Assembly (NCBI RefSeq): GCF_026262505.1
Contig: NC_067204.1
Span: 16,532,165 to 16,596,164 of the forward strand
DNA length: 64,000 nt
Reading direction: 5' to 3'
Source: Trichomonas vaginalis G3
Lineage: Eukaryota; Parabasalia; Trichomonadida; Trichomonadidae
The notes beneath the pieces are model-generated. The model worked only from the letters and a program-made list of their open reading frames with translations. It did no database searches and was not told the origin of the DNA. The first letter of the stretch is position 1. Each line of letters starts with the position of its first letter. Made by a program: the position numbers and the translations under genes. Of the stretch, positions 28,431 through 39,672 are shown piece after piece.

Positions 28431-30665
28431 ATGTCGCAGCCCGAACCTCCGAAAGATAAGAAGGATAAGAAGCGCGCACCATTATCAATCATTACGATTC
28501 CCAAAGACAAACAAGGCCAATATGTTAAAAAGTTCTGGGGTATTGCTGAACAAGTTTTTGTAGGAACTGAAGTTACAACATTAAAGTCAACAGGCAGTAA
28601 AGAGACTCAAGTCTTATTCATTACGACTGCTGCAGTCTATGTATTCAAAAATAAGTTCTCTGGCGTTGAAGTTTCCAGAAATTTTACAGTTTATGATCTT
28701 CATAAAGTCGCATATATTGAACCAGATACTCTTATTATATCATATGGTCAAAAAGAAGTTGTATTTCGTAATGAAAAAGCTTTAAATATTGCAACAATTT
28801 TACTTATGCAACACGCATGCAATTATTATCAAGTTCCAAACGCCAGTGCACTTAAAGTCGAATCTACACCAGCTAATGCACTTGTTTATCAAAAATGTCC
28901 AGTCAGACCAGTAAAAGCTCTTCAAACTCGCTTGATTACTATTTCGCACTTCTACAAAACACCATTCCCGCAATCTCACATTGCTCAGTACGAAGAATGG
29001 GATAAATTCCACCCAGGAACTCTTTGTATTGATAATAATTTCTATTCTGGAAACGCTGCTGAAGCTATTGCTCACGCCATTGCATGGGACACAGATATTA
29101 AAACTCTTGTTTTGAAAGGATACGCAGAAGAAAAGGTTGGAAAGGTTATTGAAAAGATTTTCGCGGAATCTTTCTCAATATCGAACCTTTGCATTGAAAA
29201 TTATACTAATCCAACAGAGCAGAGTATGTCCTTAGTTGCTAGAGAAGAAACACAGATCTCCGCAGTCATATTTAGCAATTGTCACCCAACAGTTGTTGTT
29301 AGGTTCTTCAGAGGCCTCACAAAATTCAATGGACGTGTCAAAGCCCTTTCTTTGACCAATTGCATGCTTGCAATTTCAGATTGGTCCGAAATTTTAATTG
29401 CAATTCAGAAATTCCCATGTTTTATGAAACTCCAAACCTTTGTTGTTGATTCTCCAAAGCTTGACCAGTTCCCTGTTCGTCTTCTTTGCCAAACAATCAC
29501 TAAAAACAGATCACTTACTAATATTCAGTTCTCAAGAGCACAAGATGACCTTTCAGACCTTGTTAATACACTCTTTACAGATGCTCTTACATTCTTGCAC
29601 CTGTTTATGGACCGTGGCAAGCTTATTAAGCCACTTAAAGTCCAAGTCGCTCCAAATTTAACTTATGTCAACTTTTCAAATAACCAGATTTCGCCAGAAT
29701 TCTTCAAATCATTCATGCTTTCCTTGAGTGCTCGTAAAAATGCTTGTCCGATCATGTTAGAACTATCTAATTTGGTAAATACAGACTTAGAGCTTTTATT
29801 TTCAGCTCTTTCTGATGTACAAACTGCTCCAATCATTAATGACCTTACGATAGATGGAAATATCCTTACTCCTAAAGCTGTTCCTCATTTTATGAAGTTC
29901 CTTTCCACTCAGAAACCGATTTTGCAGTACCTTTCCATGGCCGGATCCCTCACTGAAGTCATCGGAGTTGTTCTCCCCGCAATCGCTCAGATGATGAGAG
30001 AAGGTGTCCTCACGGGAATTGACATCACCGCAAACAAAGAAGTGAAAAGCGGAACTGATTATTTACTTTTCCTCAATAACGTCGCATTGTTACCTACTGT
30101 GAGATCAATAATTATTAACAATGCACAGATAGGTGACCAAGGAATACAAATTCTCATAAATATGGCGAAGAATAATCCGAAATTAGAAGAAATTGGATGC
30201 GATAATATAGGAATATCTAATGTTGACAAGTTCGCTAAGTTCTATAATGATCTAGGACAAATAGAAACACTCAGATACCTCGCATTTCCAAGAAAAGAAC
30301 AAAATAGATTAAATATTAATAAAGACAACTTGACGCCCACTGTCAAAGAGGCTTTGCTTGCAATCAAGAAGAAGAAAAACACACAGTCAAGCCAGGCAAG
30401 ACTTCAAATGTATGAAAGAATTGAATATGATGATAACTCGAGTATGCAGGAACAAGGAGAGATAAGACGTGCAAAGTCTAATCCTTTGGATGATCTAGAT
30501 GCTGTTATTTCTGATATGGTAAAGTCAATCTGTGAGGTACAATCAACTGAATTGTCACCTCAAGAAACAGCTAGACTGATCATGGATAATATAACAACAT
30601 CTGCAAGGACATTTTCACAAGAACCAACAGGTTCTCATAAGAAAGTTGGTGCAATTTTCCGTTGA
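28431..30665 (+). CDS. PH-domain leucine-rich repeat protein, CARMIL-like
   Basis: 744 residues. Residues ~35-140 form a PH-like fold (VFVGTEVTTLKSTG...VLFITTAAVYVFKNK...YDLHKVAYIEPDTLIISYG). Residues ~200-640 are long irregular leucine-rich repeats of the ribonuclease-inhibitor/CARMIL class (LTYVNFSNNQISPEFFKSFM; VRSIIINNAQIGDQGIQIL). The C-terminal ~100 residues are charged and probably disordered (RRAKSNPLDDLDAVISDMVK). CARMIL proteins bind membranes and regulate actin capping protein. I do not see a clear capping-protein interaction motif, so that activity is uncertain. The start is the ATG before SQPEPPKDKKDKK, a lysine-rich lead. Neighbours are unrelated and monocistronic. Confidence 0.65.
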   Translation: MSQPEPPKDKKDKKRAPLSIITIPKDKQGQYVKKFWGIAEQVFVGTEVTTLKSTGSKETQVLFITTAAVYVFKNKFSGVEVSRNFTVYDLHKVAYIEPDTLIISYGQKEVVFRNEKALNIATILLMQHACNYYQVPNASALKVESTPANALVYQKCPVRPVKALQTRLITISHFYKTPFPQSHIAQYEEWDKFHPGTLCIDNNFYSGNAAEAIAHAIAWDTDIKTLVLKGYAEEKVGKVIEKIFAESFSISNLCIENYTNPTEQSMSLVAREETQISAVIFSNCHPTVVVRFFRGLTKFNGRVKALSLTNCMLAISDWSEILIAIQKFPCFMKLQTFVVDSPKLDQFPVRLLCQTITKNRSLTNIQFSRAQDDLSDLVNTLFTDALTFLHLFMDRGKLIKPLKVQVAPNLTYVNFSNNQISPEFFKSFMLSLSARKNACPIMLELSNLVNTDLELLFSALSDVQTAPIINDLTIDGNILTPKAVPHFMKFLSTQKPILQYLSMAGSLTEVIGVVLPAIAQMMREGVLTGIDITANKEVKSGTDYLLFLNNVALLPTVRSIIINNAQIGDQGIQILINMAKNNPKLEEIGCDNIGISNVDKFAKFYNDLGQIETLRYLAFPRKEQNRLNINKDNLTPTVKEALLAIKKKKNTQSSQARLQMYERIEYDDNSSMQEQGEIRRAKSNPLDDLDAVISDMVKSICEVQSTELSPQETARLIMDNITTSARTFSQEPTGSHKKVGAIFR

Positions 30666-31257
30666 ATTTTATGTTTGGTTAAATTTGACTACATATGAAT
30701 GTTAATATTCATATATAGTATTAAATTTCTTTTTGTTAATAAATTTTGTAGTTATATAAAAATATTATTTTTTGTTGTGTTGACAATAATGTAAAAATAT
30801 CATTTGAAAAATGCTTTGAAAGATAAGAAGGATAAAATTATACTATAGTTGCTAGATTTAAATGAGAATTGAAATGAAATACAATTTTAATTCAAAAATG
30901 AATATCGTAGATTGGGCTTGATTTTATCTCTAGTCGACACATTTATATATATTTATCAACATTGTCATTTTGAAGAGAATTTCACATCAAAGAAATATAA
31001 AATATATTTTCAGCAATCATAATGAATGTGTCACTATTTTAAGGCATATACTATGTCTTTCAGGCTCAATCATAGAGATATTTTATAATATGAAAAATTC
31101 TCAAAAAGATCGGAAGAGAGGTTGGAAGTATATTATAGCAATACGGATTCACTATGGCATCACAAGCAATATCTGAGGATTTGTTCTTCTCAATACGTCA
31201 TATCCATCGTTCTCGATGATATAAAATCAAATTTTCCGTTTTAAAATTTTTTAGAAA
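30666..31257. other. Intergenic region between LRR gene and meckelin
   Basis: 592 AT-rich bases. There is a repeated ATATTAATATTCATATATAG-like dyad near 30,705. A 68-codon open frame at 30,970 has no protein-like features and is not called. Confidence 0.5.
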
Positions 31258-33780
31258 ATGTTTTTCTTTCTGTTTTTCCAAGCAAAATCTGCAATGGAAT
31301 TTCCATTGTTAGACTTAACATGTGAAGATGGATATTACTGGAGCGTAGTCAATCTCACATGTGAAATTATTCCTGAAAATTATACACTTGTCGATACATA
31401 TTACCTTCAATGGAATAGTTCGAACTGGGTAGATACAACAACAAACGAATCAGCATGCATAACAGCCGGTGGACGTGCAATTGCTGGAAAATGTGTAACA
31501 GCAGCAACAATTCAAGCCGCAAATTCAACGATTACAGGATCCACAGCAGGTTTTGATGCAGATTATGTAGCTACATTACAAGTTGCATATGTTAATGCTA
31601 CAAACGACCCGTATGACTCAAGAGCACGAGAAATTCTTGCAAATTCCTGTACATTGAATCATTATGAAACGCAAGGAATTTGTCAAATCTTCTATCAATT
31701 CATTTCTGCTTCATCAGTTACTCAAAAATACGGATACAGATATTGGCCTGATTCAGGCATCTTTTTGAAGTATACTGGAGACTTAGATCAAGCAATCCGT
31801 GAAAATGTTTTCACCAGTGATTTCCAACTTGGCACTACAATTAAGATTTGGCTCGCAAGATATGGAGTTGATGGAACATTTAAAGGATTCCGTCTTGTTT
31901 ATAACGAGCTTCAATATTGCCATGAAAGTATTGATATCGCACATATATGGAAGAACGTTGGATACAACTATATGAGCGATTGTCTGTTTAATCTTGACAA
32001 TTTTGTTGATACTTATTCAAATGAACTCTATGATATATATGTTCAGGATGGAGAAACAGATTCTGGCATTGCAATCATCAGACCTATCCCTGTTGTTGAT
32101 AGTTCTAACTCAGATAATGCAGATGCAAGAGATAATGGAGATATTACACCAGGAAGACGCTTCTTTATTCATGATAACACAACTCGTGAAGCAACATTCC
32201 AATATGCAACAGAAATCAGGTTTAGTGTTGGAATTTCCTCTTCAGATACTTCGAAAATTTTAGTTCCTTACATAAACCTCACATATTCAACATCGAATAC
32301 CAATGTATTAAATTCAACAGAGAGAGATACATTTGATACAATCGTAAAACCAACTTATGGAGATGCAATTCAAGCATTTCAATTTGAAGTTCGTTATACA
32401 ATTGATAATACAGAGTTTTGGCGTATTGTTACTATTATATTCTTCATTGTTCTTATTCTTGGTCTTGGTTATTTGTTAGTTTACTGCTTCTTCTACGGAA
32501 GAACTAATGGTGAAGCAGGAATGAACTCAAAGATCATCATGAAGTATCTTTCTGCATTCTTCAATATATTCGGAACAGTTTTATTCCTTATTGTTTGGGT
32601 TTTCTCATTCTATTTGTGGTGTTTCTTCAAATTACAGAAATCTACTCATACAGCACTGCTCGACCAGAAAGAATATGACAGAAGATTGATTCCTTGCATG
32701 TGGATTGCCTTTGTTTTTAAGGTATTTGCCTCGTTTTTGCAGGTTTACGTTCAATCAACTTATGATATCTTCATAATTGATTGGGAATCACCAAGAAGTG
32801 AAGCTTCTCCAATATCTACATGGAGGAGAATCATGATTGCTAACGAATGGAACAGAATTATTCCAATAAGAAGTTATAATTTCGCTTTCACATTAATTAC
32901 ACTTGTTTTCTTGCTCAATGGCTTTGATTGGGTCAATTTATCATCACCTATTCCAATAACAAAGTATTTGGATACAGGAGAACATTATAAGATTTTAATT
33001 ATTGCTCTTACAACAGCATTGTTTGTAGCGATTATCTTTATTCAGTATATCTGGAATTACTGGATCAGATGGCGCTTCTTTGGTAATCCGTTTTACAACT
33101 TCTTGGATTTATGCAGCAATGCAAACCTTTCTGTCCTAATTATGGAATCTCCAAACCATGGACATTATCTACACGGTCGTTCTCTTCATACCCATTCTGA
33201 TGATACAATGGCCAAACTCAATGAAAACCTGGAAGATGAATCTAAAGGTTTAGTTGGAACTCGTGGCCTCCTTCCAAATACTACTGAACAATGCTTTGAA
33301 GTATTGTTCAACTCAAAGTTCATGCAAAAGTACATTGCAGCTCTGAATAACATGGATGCCCACATAAGTGGTCTCAAAGTCAGAGCTAAAATGATTCAAC
33401 CAACAACAGTTAAAGCCGCTGATGATATGAATACAACTCTCAAAGCTTTCTTTGATAACCAACATGAAGATAAATTCCAAGTTATTCCAATGAGCGTTAT
33501 GCATCAGATCCTCAGATATACACCTGTTGCAAGTGAAACTACTTTGTTAGCCATTGAAAGCGAAGCTTCTTACTCCAATTTGCTTTTGAGCGGAATTGAA
33601 TGGAAGTTGGCTACTTTCTACATTATTATGTTCACTTGCATTGAAATACACACAAGAAGTCCAGGAATCGCTGCTTTCTGTGTTTATATTGTCGATTTCA
33701 TTTTAGTAACAATGTACTACAAATTGGCAAAGAACACTCTTGCCAAGAAGTCTCTTTTGGATGATAGGTTCCTTTTGTAA
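31258..33780 (+). CDS. Meckelin (TMEM67) homologue
   Basis: 840 residues. A short hydrophobic start (MFFFLFFQAKSA) may be a signal peptide. An extracellular, N-glycosylation-rich region with paired cysteines runs to ~residue 385 (CEDGYYWSVVNLTCE). Membrane segments lie near 387-410, 430-455, 480-500, 540-562 and 578-602, with one or two more at 785-825. The motif STWRRIMIANEWNRI near residue 519, preceded by IIDWESPR, is the hallmark of meckelin (human SIWRTYFVANEWNEI). Meckelin acts in the ciliary transition zone with the MKS complex. The family is usually near 1,000 residues; the shorter N-terminal cysteine-rich part accounts for the difference. The stop codon is followed by A, forming TAAA, the trichomonad poly(A) signal. 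Confidence 0.88.
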   Translation: MFFFLFFQAKSAMEFPLLDLTCEDGYYWSVVNLTCEIIPENYTLVDTYYLQWNSSNWVDTTTNESACITAGGRAIAGKCVTAATIQAANSTITGSTAGFDADYVATLQVAYVNATNDPYDSRAREILANSCTLNHYETQGICQIFYQFISASSVTQKYGYRYWPDSGIFLKYTGDLDQAIRENVFTSDFQLGTTIKIWLARYGVDGTFKGFRLVYNELQYCHESIDIAHIWKNVGYNYMSDCLFNLDNFVDTYSNELYDIYVQDGETDSGIAIIRPIPVVDSSNSDNADARDNGDITPGRRFFIHDNTTREATFQYATEIRFSVGISSSDTSKILVPYINLTYSTSNTNVLNSTERDTFDTIVKPTYGDAIQAFQFEVRYTIDNTEFWRIVTIIFFIVLILGLGYLLVYCFFYGRTNGEAGMNSKIIMKYLSAFFNIFGTVLFLIVWVFSFYLWCFFKLQKSTHTALLDQKEYDRRLIPCMWIAFVFKVFASFLQVYVQSTYDIFIIDWESPRSEASPISTWRRIMIANEWNRIIPIRSYNFAFTLITLVFLLNGFDWVNLSSPIPITKYLDTGEHYKILIIALTTALFVAIIFIQYIWNYWIRWRFFGNPFYNFLDLCSNANLSVLIMESPNHGHYLHGRSLHTHSDDTMAKLNENLEDESKGLVGTRGLLPNTTEQCFEVLFNSKFMQKYIAALNNMDAHISGLKVRAKMIQPTTVKAADDMNTTLKAFFDNQHEDKFQVIPMSVMHQILRYTPVASETTLLAIESEASYSNLLLSGIEWKLATFYIIMFTCIEIHTRSPGIAAFCVYIVDFILVTMYYKLAKNTLAKKSLLDDRFLL

Positions 33781-34069
33781 ATATTTTATATTGATGTATA
33801 CTACTTTATCCTAAAAATGTCTTGTTTGATTTTAATTCATTTTTAATTAATCGATGTAATCTATTTCCACAATTCCATTCCAATAAGGAGTTAGAATTAT
33901 CTGTATGCTAATGTCAATGATTGCTTTTCAATTCCGAGAAATTTGTAAACGAATTATTTTCTCATCATATTTCATTAATTTGCGTTGCACTGATTATTGA
34001 TTTGAAATGTTACAAAATAATGAATAAGAAATTTGGTCTTGAAGGAATCGAAAAAGTGACTACGCTGAG
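33781..34069. other. Short intergenic region
   Basis: 289 AT-rich bases between meckelin and TAF6. No promoter motif close to the TAF6 ATG fits the Inr consensus well. Confidence 0.5.
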
Positions 34070-35266
34070 ATGTCGAATTCTGGATATGTTGGGATTATTC
34101 AGACAGCAGCGGATGAACTAGACATAACCTTCAGCAAAGGTTCAATGCAAGCATTAATCGAAGAATCAGAAAATTTTATTAACAAATTCGTTCAGGATTT
34201 GTCTTTTGTTTTAATAAACTCCCATGCACAGAAATTAACACCAAATCATTTCAATAAAGTATTAAAATCACGTGGAGAACAACCTCTTTTAGGCTATTCT
34301 TCAAATGTTCGCGTAAAAGACTATCAAACTCAGCCAGGCGAATTTTCATATCAAAAATACTCTACAGTTCCATTATCTCAATATATTACGACATCTCGTC
34401 CATTTGTAAATAATACAATTCCAACAGGAATCAAATACGTTTTAGTTGATGGAATTAAGGTGCCAACTTTCATGAAAAAGTCATCAACAAAGACAAAATC
34501 AGATAAACCAAGATCTGATGAGCCCGAAATTGTTAGCGGAGTTCTCAGTAAGAAACAAATCGATTATATGGTCGAATCTATCTTTTACTTGCGAACAGAT
34601 GACAACCACTCACTTGAAGTTGGTTTGAAACAGATATTAGAGGATGATGAACTGATTAACGTATTAACTCCTTATCTTTTGCATTTTATTACAGGCAAAA
34701 TGGCCGTTCAGTATCATAATGTCGAAAAGATTGTTATGCTTATGAAAATGGCTACGGCTATCGCCTCAAATAATAATGTTGATCTAATATCTTATTTCCA
34801 TCCATTTCTCCGCATTTGTATGTCAGGATTGATAGGAACAGATGTTGGATCCAACGAAACCGATGATGATTCGAATGTCAGACGTTGCGCAAGCCAGCTT
34901 TTGAATGTTTTACATTCGAAATGCAAAAATGCTTATCCGGCAATGACCAAAGCTATATATAATAGCCTGATCTCAGTATTATTTAACGAAACAACATCGA
35001 TTGCAGCTCACATTGGTGCTGTTTACGGCTTAGAAGTTCTTGGAATCGAATCATGCGAGAGAGTTATACCTCATTTGGCCGGATACTTAGCTGCATTGCA
35101 GTCTATATCTAGTACAGTCTCATTTGAGAAGTCAGTTCAAGGTATTACTGTTGTGGAGGCAATAAGAGAATTATGTGAGAGCACAAGAAACAAAACGAAA
35201 GACCAAAGCATCTTAAAATGGATAGATGAGATTATGGAGACATCAGATTCTATTAATTTTAAATAG
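34070..35266 (+). CDS. TAF6-like TFIID subunit
   Basis: 398 residues. The first ~75 form a histone fold (GYVGIIQTAADELDI...ALIEESENFINKFVQDL...KLTPNHFNKVLKSRGEQPLLGY), as in TAF6, which pairs with TAF9. After a low-complexity linker (KKSSTKTKSDKPRSDEP), residues ~160-395 form helical HEAT repeats (VEKIVMLMKMATAIASNNNV; DDDSNVRRCASQLLNVLHSK), matching the TAF6 C-terminal domain. It would act in the nucleus in TFIID or a SAGA-like complex. It is shorter than animal TAF6 (~680), lacking the C-terminal tail. The ATG at 34,070 is the first that includes the whole histone fold. Confidence 0.85.
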   Translation: MSNSGYVGIIQTAADELDITFSKGSMQALIEESENFINKFVQDLSFVLINSHAQKLTPNHFNKVLKSRGEQPLLGYSSNVRVKDYQTQPGEFSYQKYSTVPLSQYITTSRPFVNNTIPTGIKYVLVDGIKVPTFMKKSSTKTKSDKPRSDEPEIVSGVLSKKQIDYMVESIFYLRTDDNHSLEVGLKQILEDDELINVLTPYLLHFITGKMAVQYHNVEKIVMLMKMATAIASNNNVDLISYFHPFLRICMSGLIGTDVGSNETDDDSNVRRCASQLLNVLHSKCKNAYPAMTKAIYNSLISVLFNETTSIAAHIGAVYGLEVLGIESCERVIPHLAGYLAALQSISSTVSFEKSVQGITVVEAIRELCESTRNKTKDQSILKWIDEIMETSDSINFK

Positions 35267-35844
35267 ATTATAAAATGTGTTATTTTTTTTAATAAAATTT
35301 AAATAATTTTTTTTGTGTTTATAATTATTCCAAGATGATAGTTAACTAAATAGCATTTTCTGTTCAATGCAATACTATAATATAATATTGGAGATGGCAA
35401 TATCATTATTTCAAAATTATTTAAAATTATCGACTCTGGAAATTTCTTGGATTTTAGTAGCATTGACGTTTACACACCTATAATGATTTTTTCAACCTTC
35501 TTTTTGGTTAACTATATTAATAATGACATAGACTTTTTTTTTATTGATGCACGTTACGGTGAGTTTGACATTCTATTATCCCCTCAAAGTCGTAAAACGT
35601 GACATAAAAAATAATATCCGACATTTCAATTTTTGAGGACTACATTTTTTGTATCAATATGTAATATCATAATACAACTCCAGATTTTTCTGAGACCAGA
35701 CTCAGAAAAAAATTGAATGGATTTTTATAGTCGCCTATACAATATTGAAATTCAAATGTATTCTATGCAATATTATTACATTATTTTTCAAAAAATTCTG
35801 TGGAAAAAAATAAATCATTGAAAGAACATTTTGATTGATTAACT
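35267..35844. other. Intergenic region with a CTGAG/CTCAG hairpin
   Basis: AT-rich spacer. ATTTTTCTGAG at 35,684-35,694 pairs with CTCAGAAAAAAAT at 35,701-35,713, resembling the stronger hairpins at 39,188 and 42,916. Nothing else is recognised. Confidence 0.6.
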
Positions 35845-35850
35845 TCACTC
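35845..35850 (+). promoter_or_regulatory. Inr-like element of the HTH gene
   Basis: TCACTC with its A six bases before the ATG at 35,853 fits the trichomonad initiator consensus and decides the start codon. Confidence 0.6.
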
Positions 35851-35852
35851 AT

Positions 35853-36365
35853 ATGGAACGCAAATCAGCCCAGAGGCTTGGAATGAAGCAGAAAAAATTA
35901 ACCAAGAAACAGAAAGAAGGAATTATCGATATGAAGCGTCAAGGATATTCAACCAAGTTTGTTGCAGCCTTTTTTGATTGCAGTACACGTCGTGTGATGG
36001 ATATTTTTCGCCACTCAAATAGAATAAGACCTGATGAATCAGATGCTGATCTTATTTTCGGATTATTAAAGCAGGGATTCAGTATACGTGACATAAAGAG
36101 CCGATTTCGAAATTATATTGATTACGAGATTAGACATGTCATAGAACGTCAAGTCAAGAGATTGTTGGCTGCCGGTTATGAAGTTGGTAAAGGAGAAATC
36201 TTTGATATTGAACCTGAAATCAAAATTGAGACCTCAGAGAATGAAGACAAGTATTTAAATCTCGATTTTTCTGCTGATTCATTGGAATACCAGGAAAATA
36301 TTCCTAATTCTTCAATTACAATTTTTGATGGCGAAAATACAGAATTTGAGCCGTATCTTTATTGA
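35853..36365 (+). CDS. Tandem helix-turn-helix protein, probable DNA-binding
   Basis: 170 residues from the ATG (MERKSAQRLGMKQKK), chosen because an Inr-like TCACTC lies just before it. The basic start is followed by a recombinase/homeodomain-like helix-turn-helix (LTKKQKEGIIDMKRQGYSTK, then FVAAFFDCSTRRVMDIFR) and a second, similar helical unit (DADLIFGLLKQGFSIRDIKS...VIERQVKRLLAAGYE). The last 55 residues are acidic and could be an activation or interaction tail. It resembles short trichomonad Myb-like or transposase-type DNA-binding proteins, but I cannot assign a family. Single gene, no operon. Confidence 0.55.
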   Translation: MERKSAQRLGMKQKKLTKKQKEGIIDMKRQGYSTKFVAAFFDCSTRRVMDIFRHSNRIRPDESDADLIFGLLKQGFSIRDIKSRFRNYIDYEIRHVIERQVKRLLAAGYEVGKGEIFDIEPEIKIETSENEDKYLNLDFSADSLEYQENIPNSSITIFDGENTEFEPYLY

Positions 36366-39300
36366 TGATTTTTGTTCTTTATTTAAACAACTTGTTTTTG
36401 TTATTCTAAATATTAGAGTGATTTATCCATGAATATTTTATTTTTTAAAAAAGAATATATATGTATATTGCAATGTTAAGAGTTAAATTTGAAGAATTAT
36501 ATTTAGAAGCCATTTGTTTCAAATCAATAAAATTCAAAATTTTGTTAATTAAATATATTTAAATTCAGCAAATAAGAATAATAGAAAACAATCACTCAAA
36601 TTTTCAAAGATGAACATTTTAATCTATAATTTTTAACACACATTATTGTGATTTAATTTGATCAGTCATAAGTTTTAGCCTTACACGGCAACCAGATTAA
36701 CTGTCCAAAAGATATATTAAATTTTTAATTTCCTTGGAAGTCTTATTAAATTTTTTAAATATTTTTTTGGAAGTCTTTTTGTGTAAAAAGAGGAAGGAAA
36801 TATTAATGAAAGGCCATAAAATTAATAACCCAATTGTTTTAATAAGCAAAGTCGATTTCGCTTCCACCAATAATAAAGTCGACTTTTTTCGACTTTATCA
36901 TTTTGTCACTTTTCTGGACATTTTAAATTCAAAAGGAATTACATCTATTTTTATAATTTCAATTTCAATACTTCATTTTAATATAAAATCAATCTAACAC
37001 ATGAATTAGCCTTAAAGTCTATCGTTAGTAAGTCGACTTGCAACAAAAAACTTTAAAAAACATCATACAGTAAGTATTTATGACCCAATGCACTTTTGTA
37101 GAATAATCTATGTCAAATTTATTATTTTTAAATGATTTCACATTCGTTTTTAAGACTCTTTCATCTAAATTATTAAAAAATAGTTTAAGCACTTATCATT
37201 GCAAAAATAAGTTACATGGCATTTTTGTAATATAAGAATTCGAAAAAAATATTTCATTACACAAAAATTTAAGTACAGTAAGAAATTGATGCTCTTCATA
37301 ATCAAATAATTACACAATTGAAATAGCTGTATTATTTATGTAAGTTTGCTAAGCAGATGTTCCCATCAATAATTATTGAGATTCATAAAATTAAGATTTT
37401 TGAATGTGCTATCATTATTTTATAATTGTAAAGAAATTTCCGAATATTCTAATAAAATCTAAAATCTTGAAAAATCAAAATCTGAAACATTTTAAATCAT
37501 AACAAATGAAATATCATAAAGAAATCATTTTCATTAAAACTCTAAATAATAGAATGCTAAGTCAAATCAAAAACTCTTAATAATGAAAACAAAAAATTGA
37601 ATATCGAAGTGAAAACAATCTTAATTTTGATCACTCAGAATAGAGAATAAAACATTATAAATTAGAGACATGCGTTGTAAAGTAAATAAAACTTTAGACA
37701 ATATAATAAAAATAATATGAAATATCAATGGAAATCAATTAATGGTCTGCCATCCAATTAAAGAAAAAGCAATAATTATTCAGGAAATAATAAAGAACTT
37801 TAAATATAAATTTCTTATCTAGGATATGTGAAATTTTAACATTTAAAAATTACTGAATATCATGAAATAAAAAAGCGTATTCGTTTGTCAAAGTAGGTGA
37901 ACATTAAGGCAATTCCTAAAGAGTTTTTGAATATTTTCTTATTTCTAATGGAGTCGATTTAAATATCTGAAGTTTAACTGACAGCTGAAATAAGGCATCT
38001 GAAAGCAAAGTTAGTTATTCTAGTATTAGCATGCATGAACTACATATTGTTAATTTAAAAAATAGATGATTCTTGGATAATCAAAATTGTTGCTTAATGC
38101 TGATACATATAACATCATCTTTGTAGTATTTATTGCATATGAGAAAGATGTAAATAAATTCTTTGAAGAAATAAAATTTGAAGCTGATATCGAAAATTAA
38201 TGGACCGATTTGAATGGAATCTTCTTATTATTATTAATGATCATCGACCTTCTCGTCCTTACCATCTGTTTCGACTGGCCTTGCAAGATTTTCAAGAGAG
38301 TCAGGATCTGCATGCAGCTTTTAAAATGATTCAATTATCTTCATCTCATGATTGTAACATTTTGAAGAGGAACAACAGAAACTTTATGGGATTTATGATG
38401 CAAACCATAAAACTTCTTAATGTATTAGGCATTCTTGTGATGTGCAGGTTTATAGAATTGCATTTTCAATCATGCTTTTGGAAAAATAAATATTCACTCA
38501 ATTTCCGACTTTTTCTTCATTTAAAATTCAAACAAAAAAAATGATAAATAAATATTAATTAAATATGGATTTAAAATGTAATAGTATCTAAATATTCACT
38601 AATTCAAATAGTCGCAAATAAATTTATGACTATTCAAATTCGATTCTATTCAAAAATTCAATGATTACTCGACTCTATCTTTAAATTTCCAATTTTAATG
38701 ATGACTTGGAAAATTCAATAGTTGCAATCAAATTCTCAGACTTAACTCAAGCATTGAATAAGGCATATTCATCATATATGGAAATATTTCCATATAAATG
38801 TATCTCTTAAGGATAGTTCTTATATTTTGATTACTTGATTGATATTTCATTGTTAATAATCTATTTATATCTACATTGCATTATTCTTCATGATTTGATA
38901 TGTATATGTTTCTGATGAAATTCATAATTATCTTAGCTTCAGTGGAGTTATTTCTTTGAGATTGAGGTTTTTTATTCAATATCATTATTGCATCATTAAT
39001 TAAAGAGTTAGTTTATGTGTTTGCAAAAATTGACTAAAAAAACTTTAGATAATATACAATTCATGTAATCAAATAAACATATCAATTAGTACAGCAAATA
39101 TAAATACCCATCAATTCAAATTTTTTTGGGCCCCATTTTTTAATGAAATATTAATCCCCAAAAGAATTTGAAGTGATTGGTATTCCAATATACTTCAAAC
39201 ATTTTTCTGAGCTTTGCTCAGAAAAATGTTTGAAGTATATTTCTAATCTCTTGTACTAAATTGAGTGTATTGCAGAATTATCCTGTCACAAATTTAGTTT

Positions 39301-39660
39301 AGATCTCAACATAGAACAAGATATTTAAATTAAGAAATAAATTGCAAACTTTGACCGACAAGAGTGTATTGTGCAAATTTTGTCATATTTACAATTTCTT
39401 TTTAATGAAATGAATTAAATTGAGGAAAAATTACTGCTCAGCAATACAATTTAGCTATTTAGCATGCAAATTATATTGCTTATTTTTAATTTTTCATGAA
39501 CGGTTTAAGACAAAATTTTGGGATCCGCTGACAAGGAGCATATGAAAATTTTGTTTTGAAATAAGAATATATAATATTGGATTATACGCTCAAAGAGTTG
39601 TTACTTCTATGTAATTGAAGTTTTCAATTCAATAGAAAATTGAAAGGAAAGGGAAAATTA
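36366..39660. other. Long gene-poor AT-rich region
   Basis: About 3.3 kb without a convincing gene. It contains a TCGAC hairpin near 36,871-36,900 (ATAAAGTCGA...TCGACTTTAT). Near 38,200, one frame gives a 40-residue membrane-like peptide (GIFLLLLMIIDLLVLTICFD) ending in a stop, with no start codon, which may be the relic of a membrane-protein gene; another frame of 114 codons overlaps it without protein features. A perfect hairpin lies at 39,188-39,240. Confidence 0.5.
39188..39240. repeat. Perfect 25-bp hairpin, CTGAGC/GCTCAG type
   Basis: Arms 39,188-39,212 and 39,216-39,240 are fully complementary around a TTT loop. The 70 bases before it (TTCAAATTTTTTTGGG near 39,117) match those before the hairpin at 42,916, so this is a dispersed repeat of about 130 bp. 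It could be a terminator-like structure or a small non-autonomous element. Confidence 0.85.
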
Positions 39661-39666
39661 TCATTT
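39661..39666 (+). promoter_or_regulatory. Inr-like element of the first ankyrin gene
   Basis: TCATTT lies with its A ten bases before the ATG at 39,673, matching the trichomonad initiator pattern. Confidence 0.55.
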
Positions 39667-39672
39667 TTTAGA

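Noticed and set aside
28375..28563. Upstream ATG frame overlapping the LRR gene
   Set aside because: No protein features; the 744-codon frame has clear PH and LRR domains.
36734..36997. 87-codon plus-strand frame
   Set aside because: AT-rich composition, no domain, and it includes a non-coding TCGAC hairpin.
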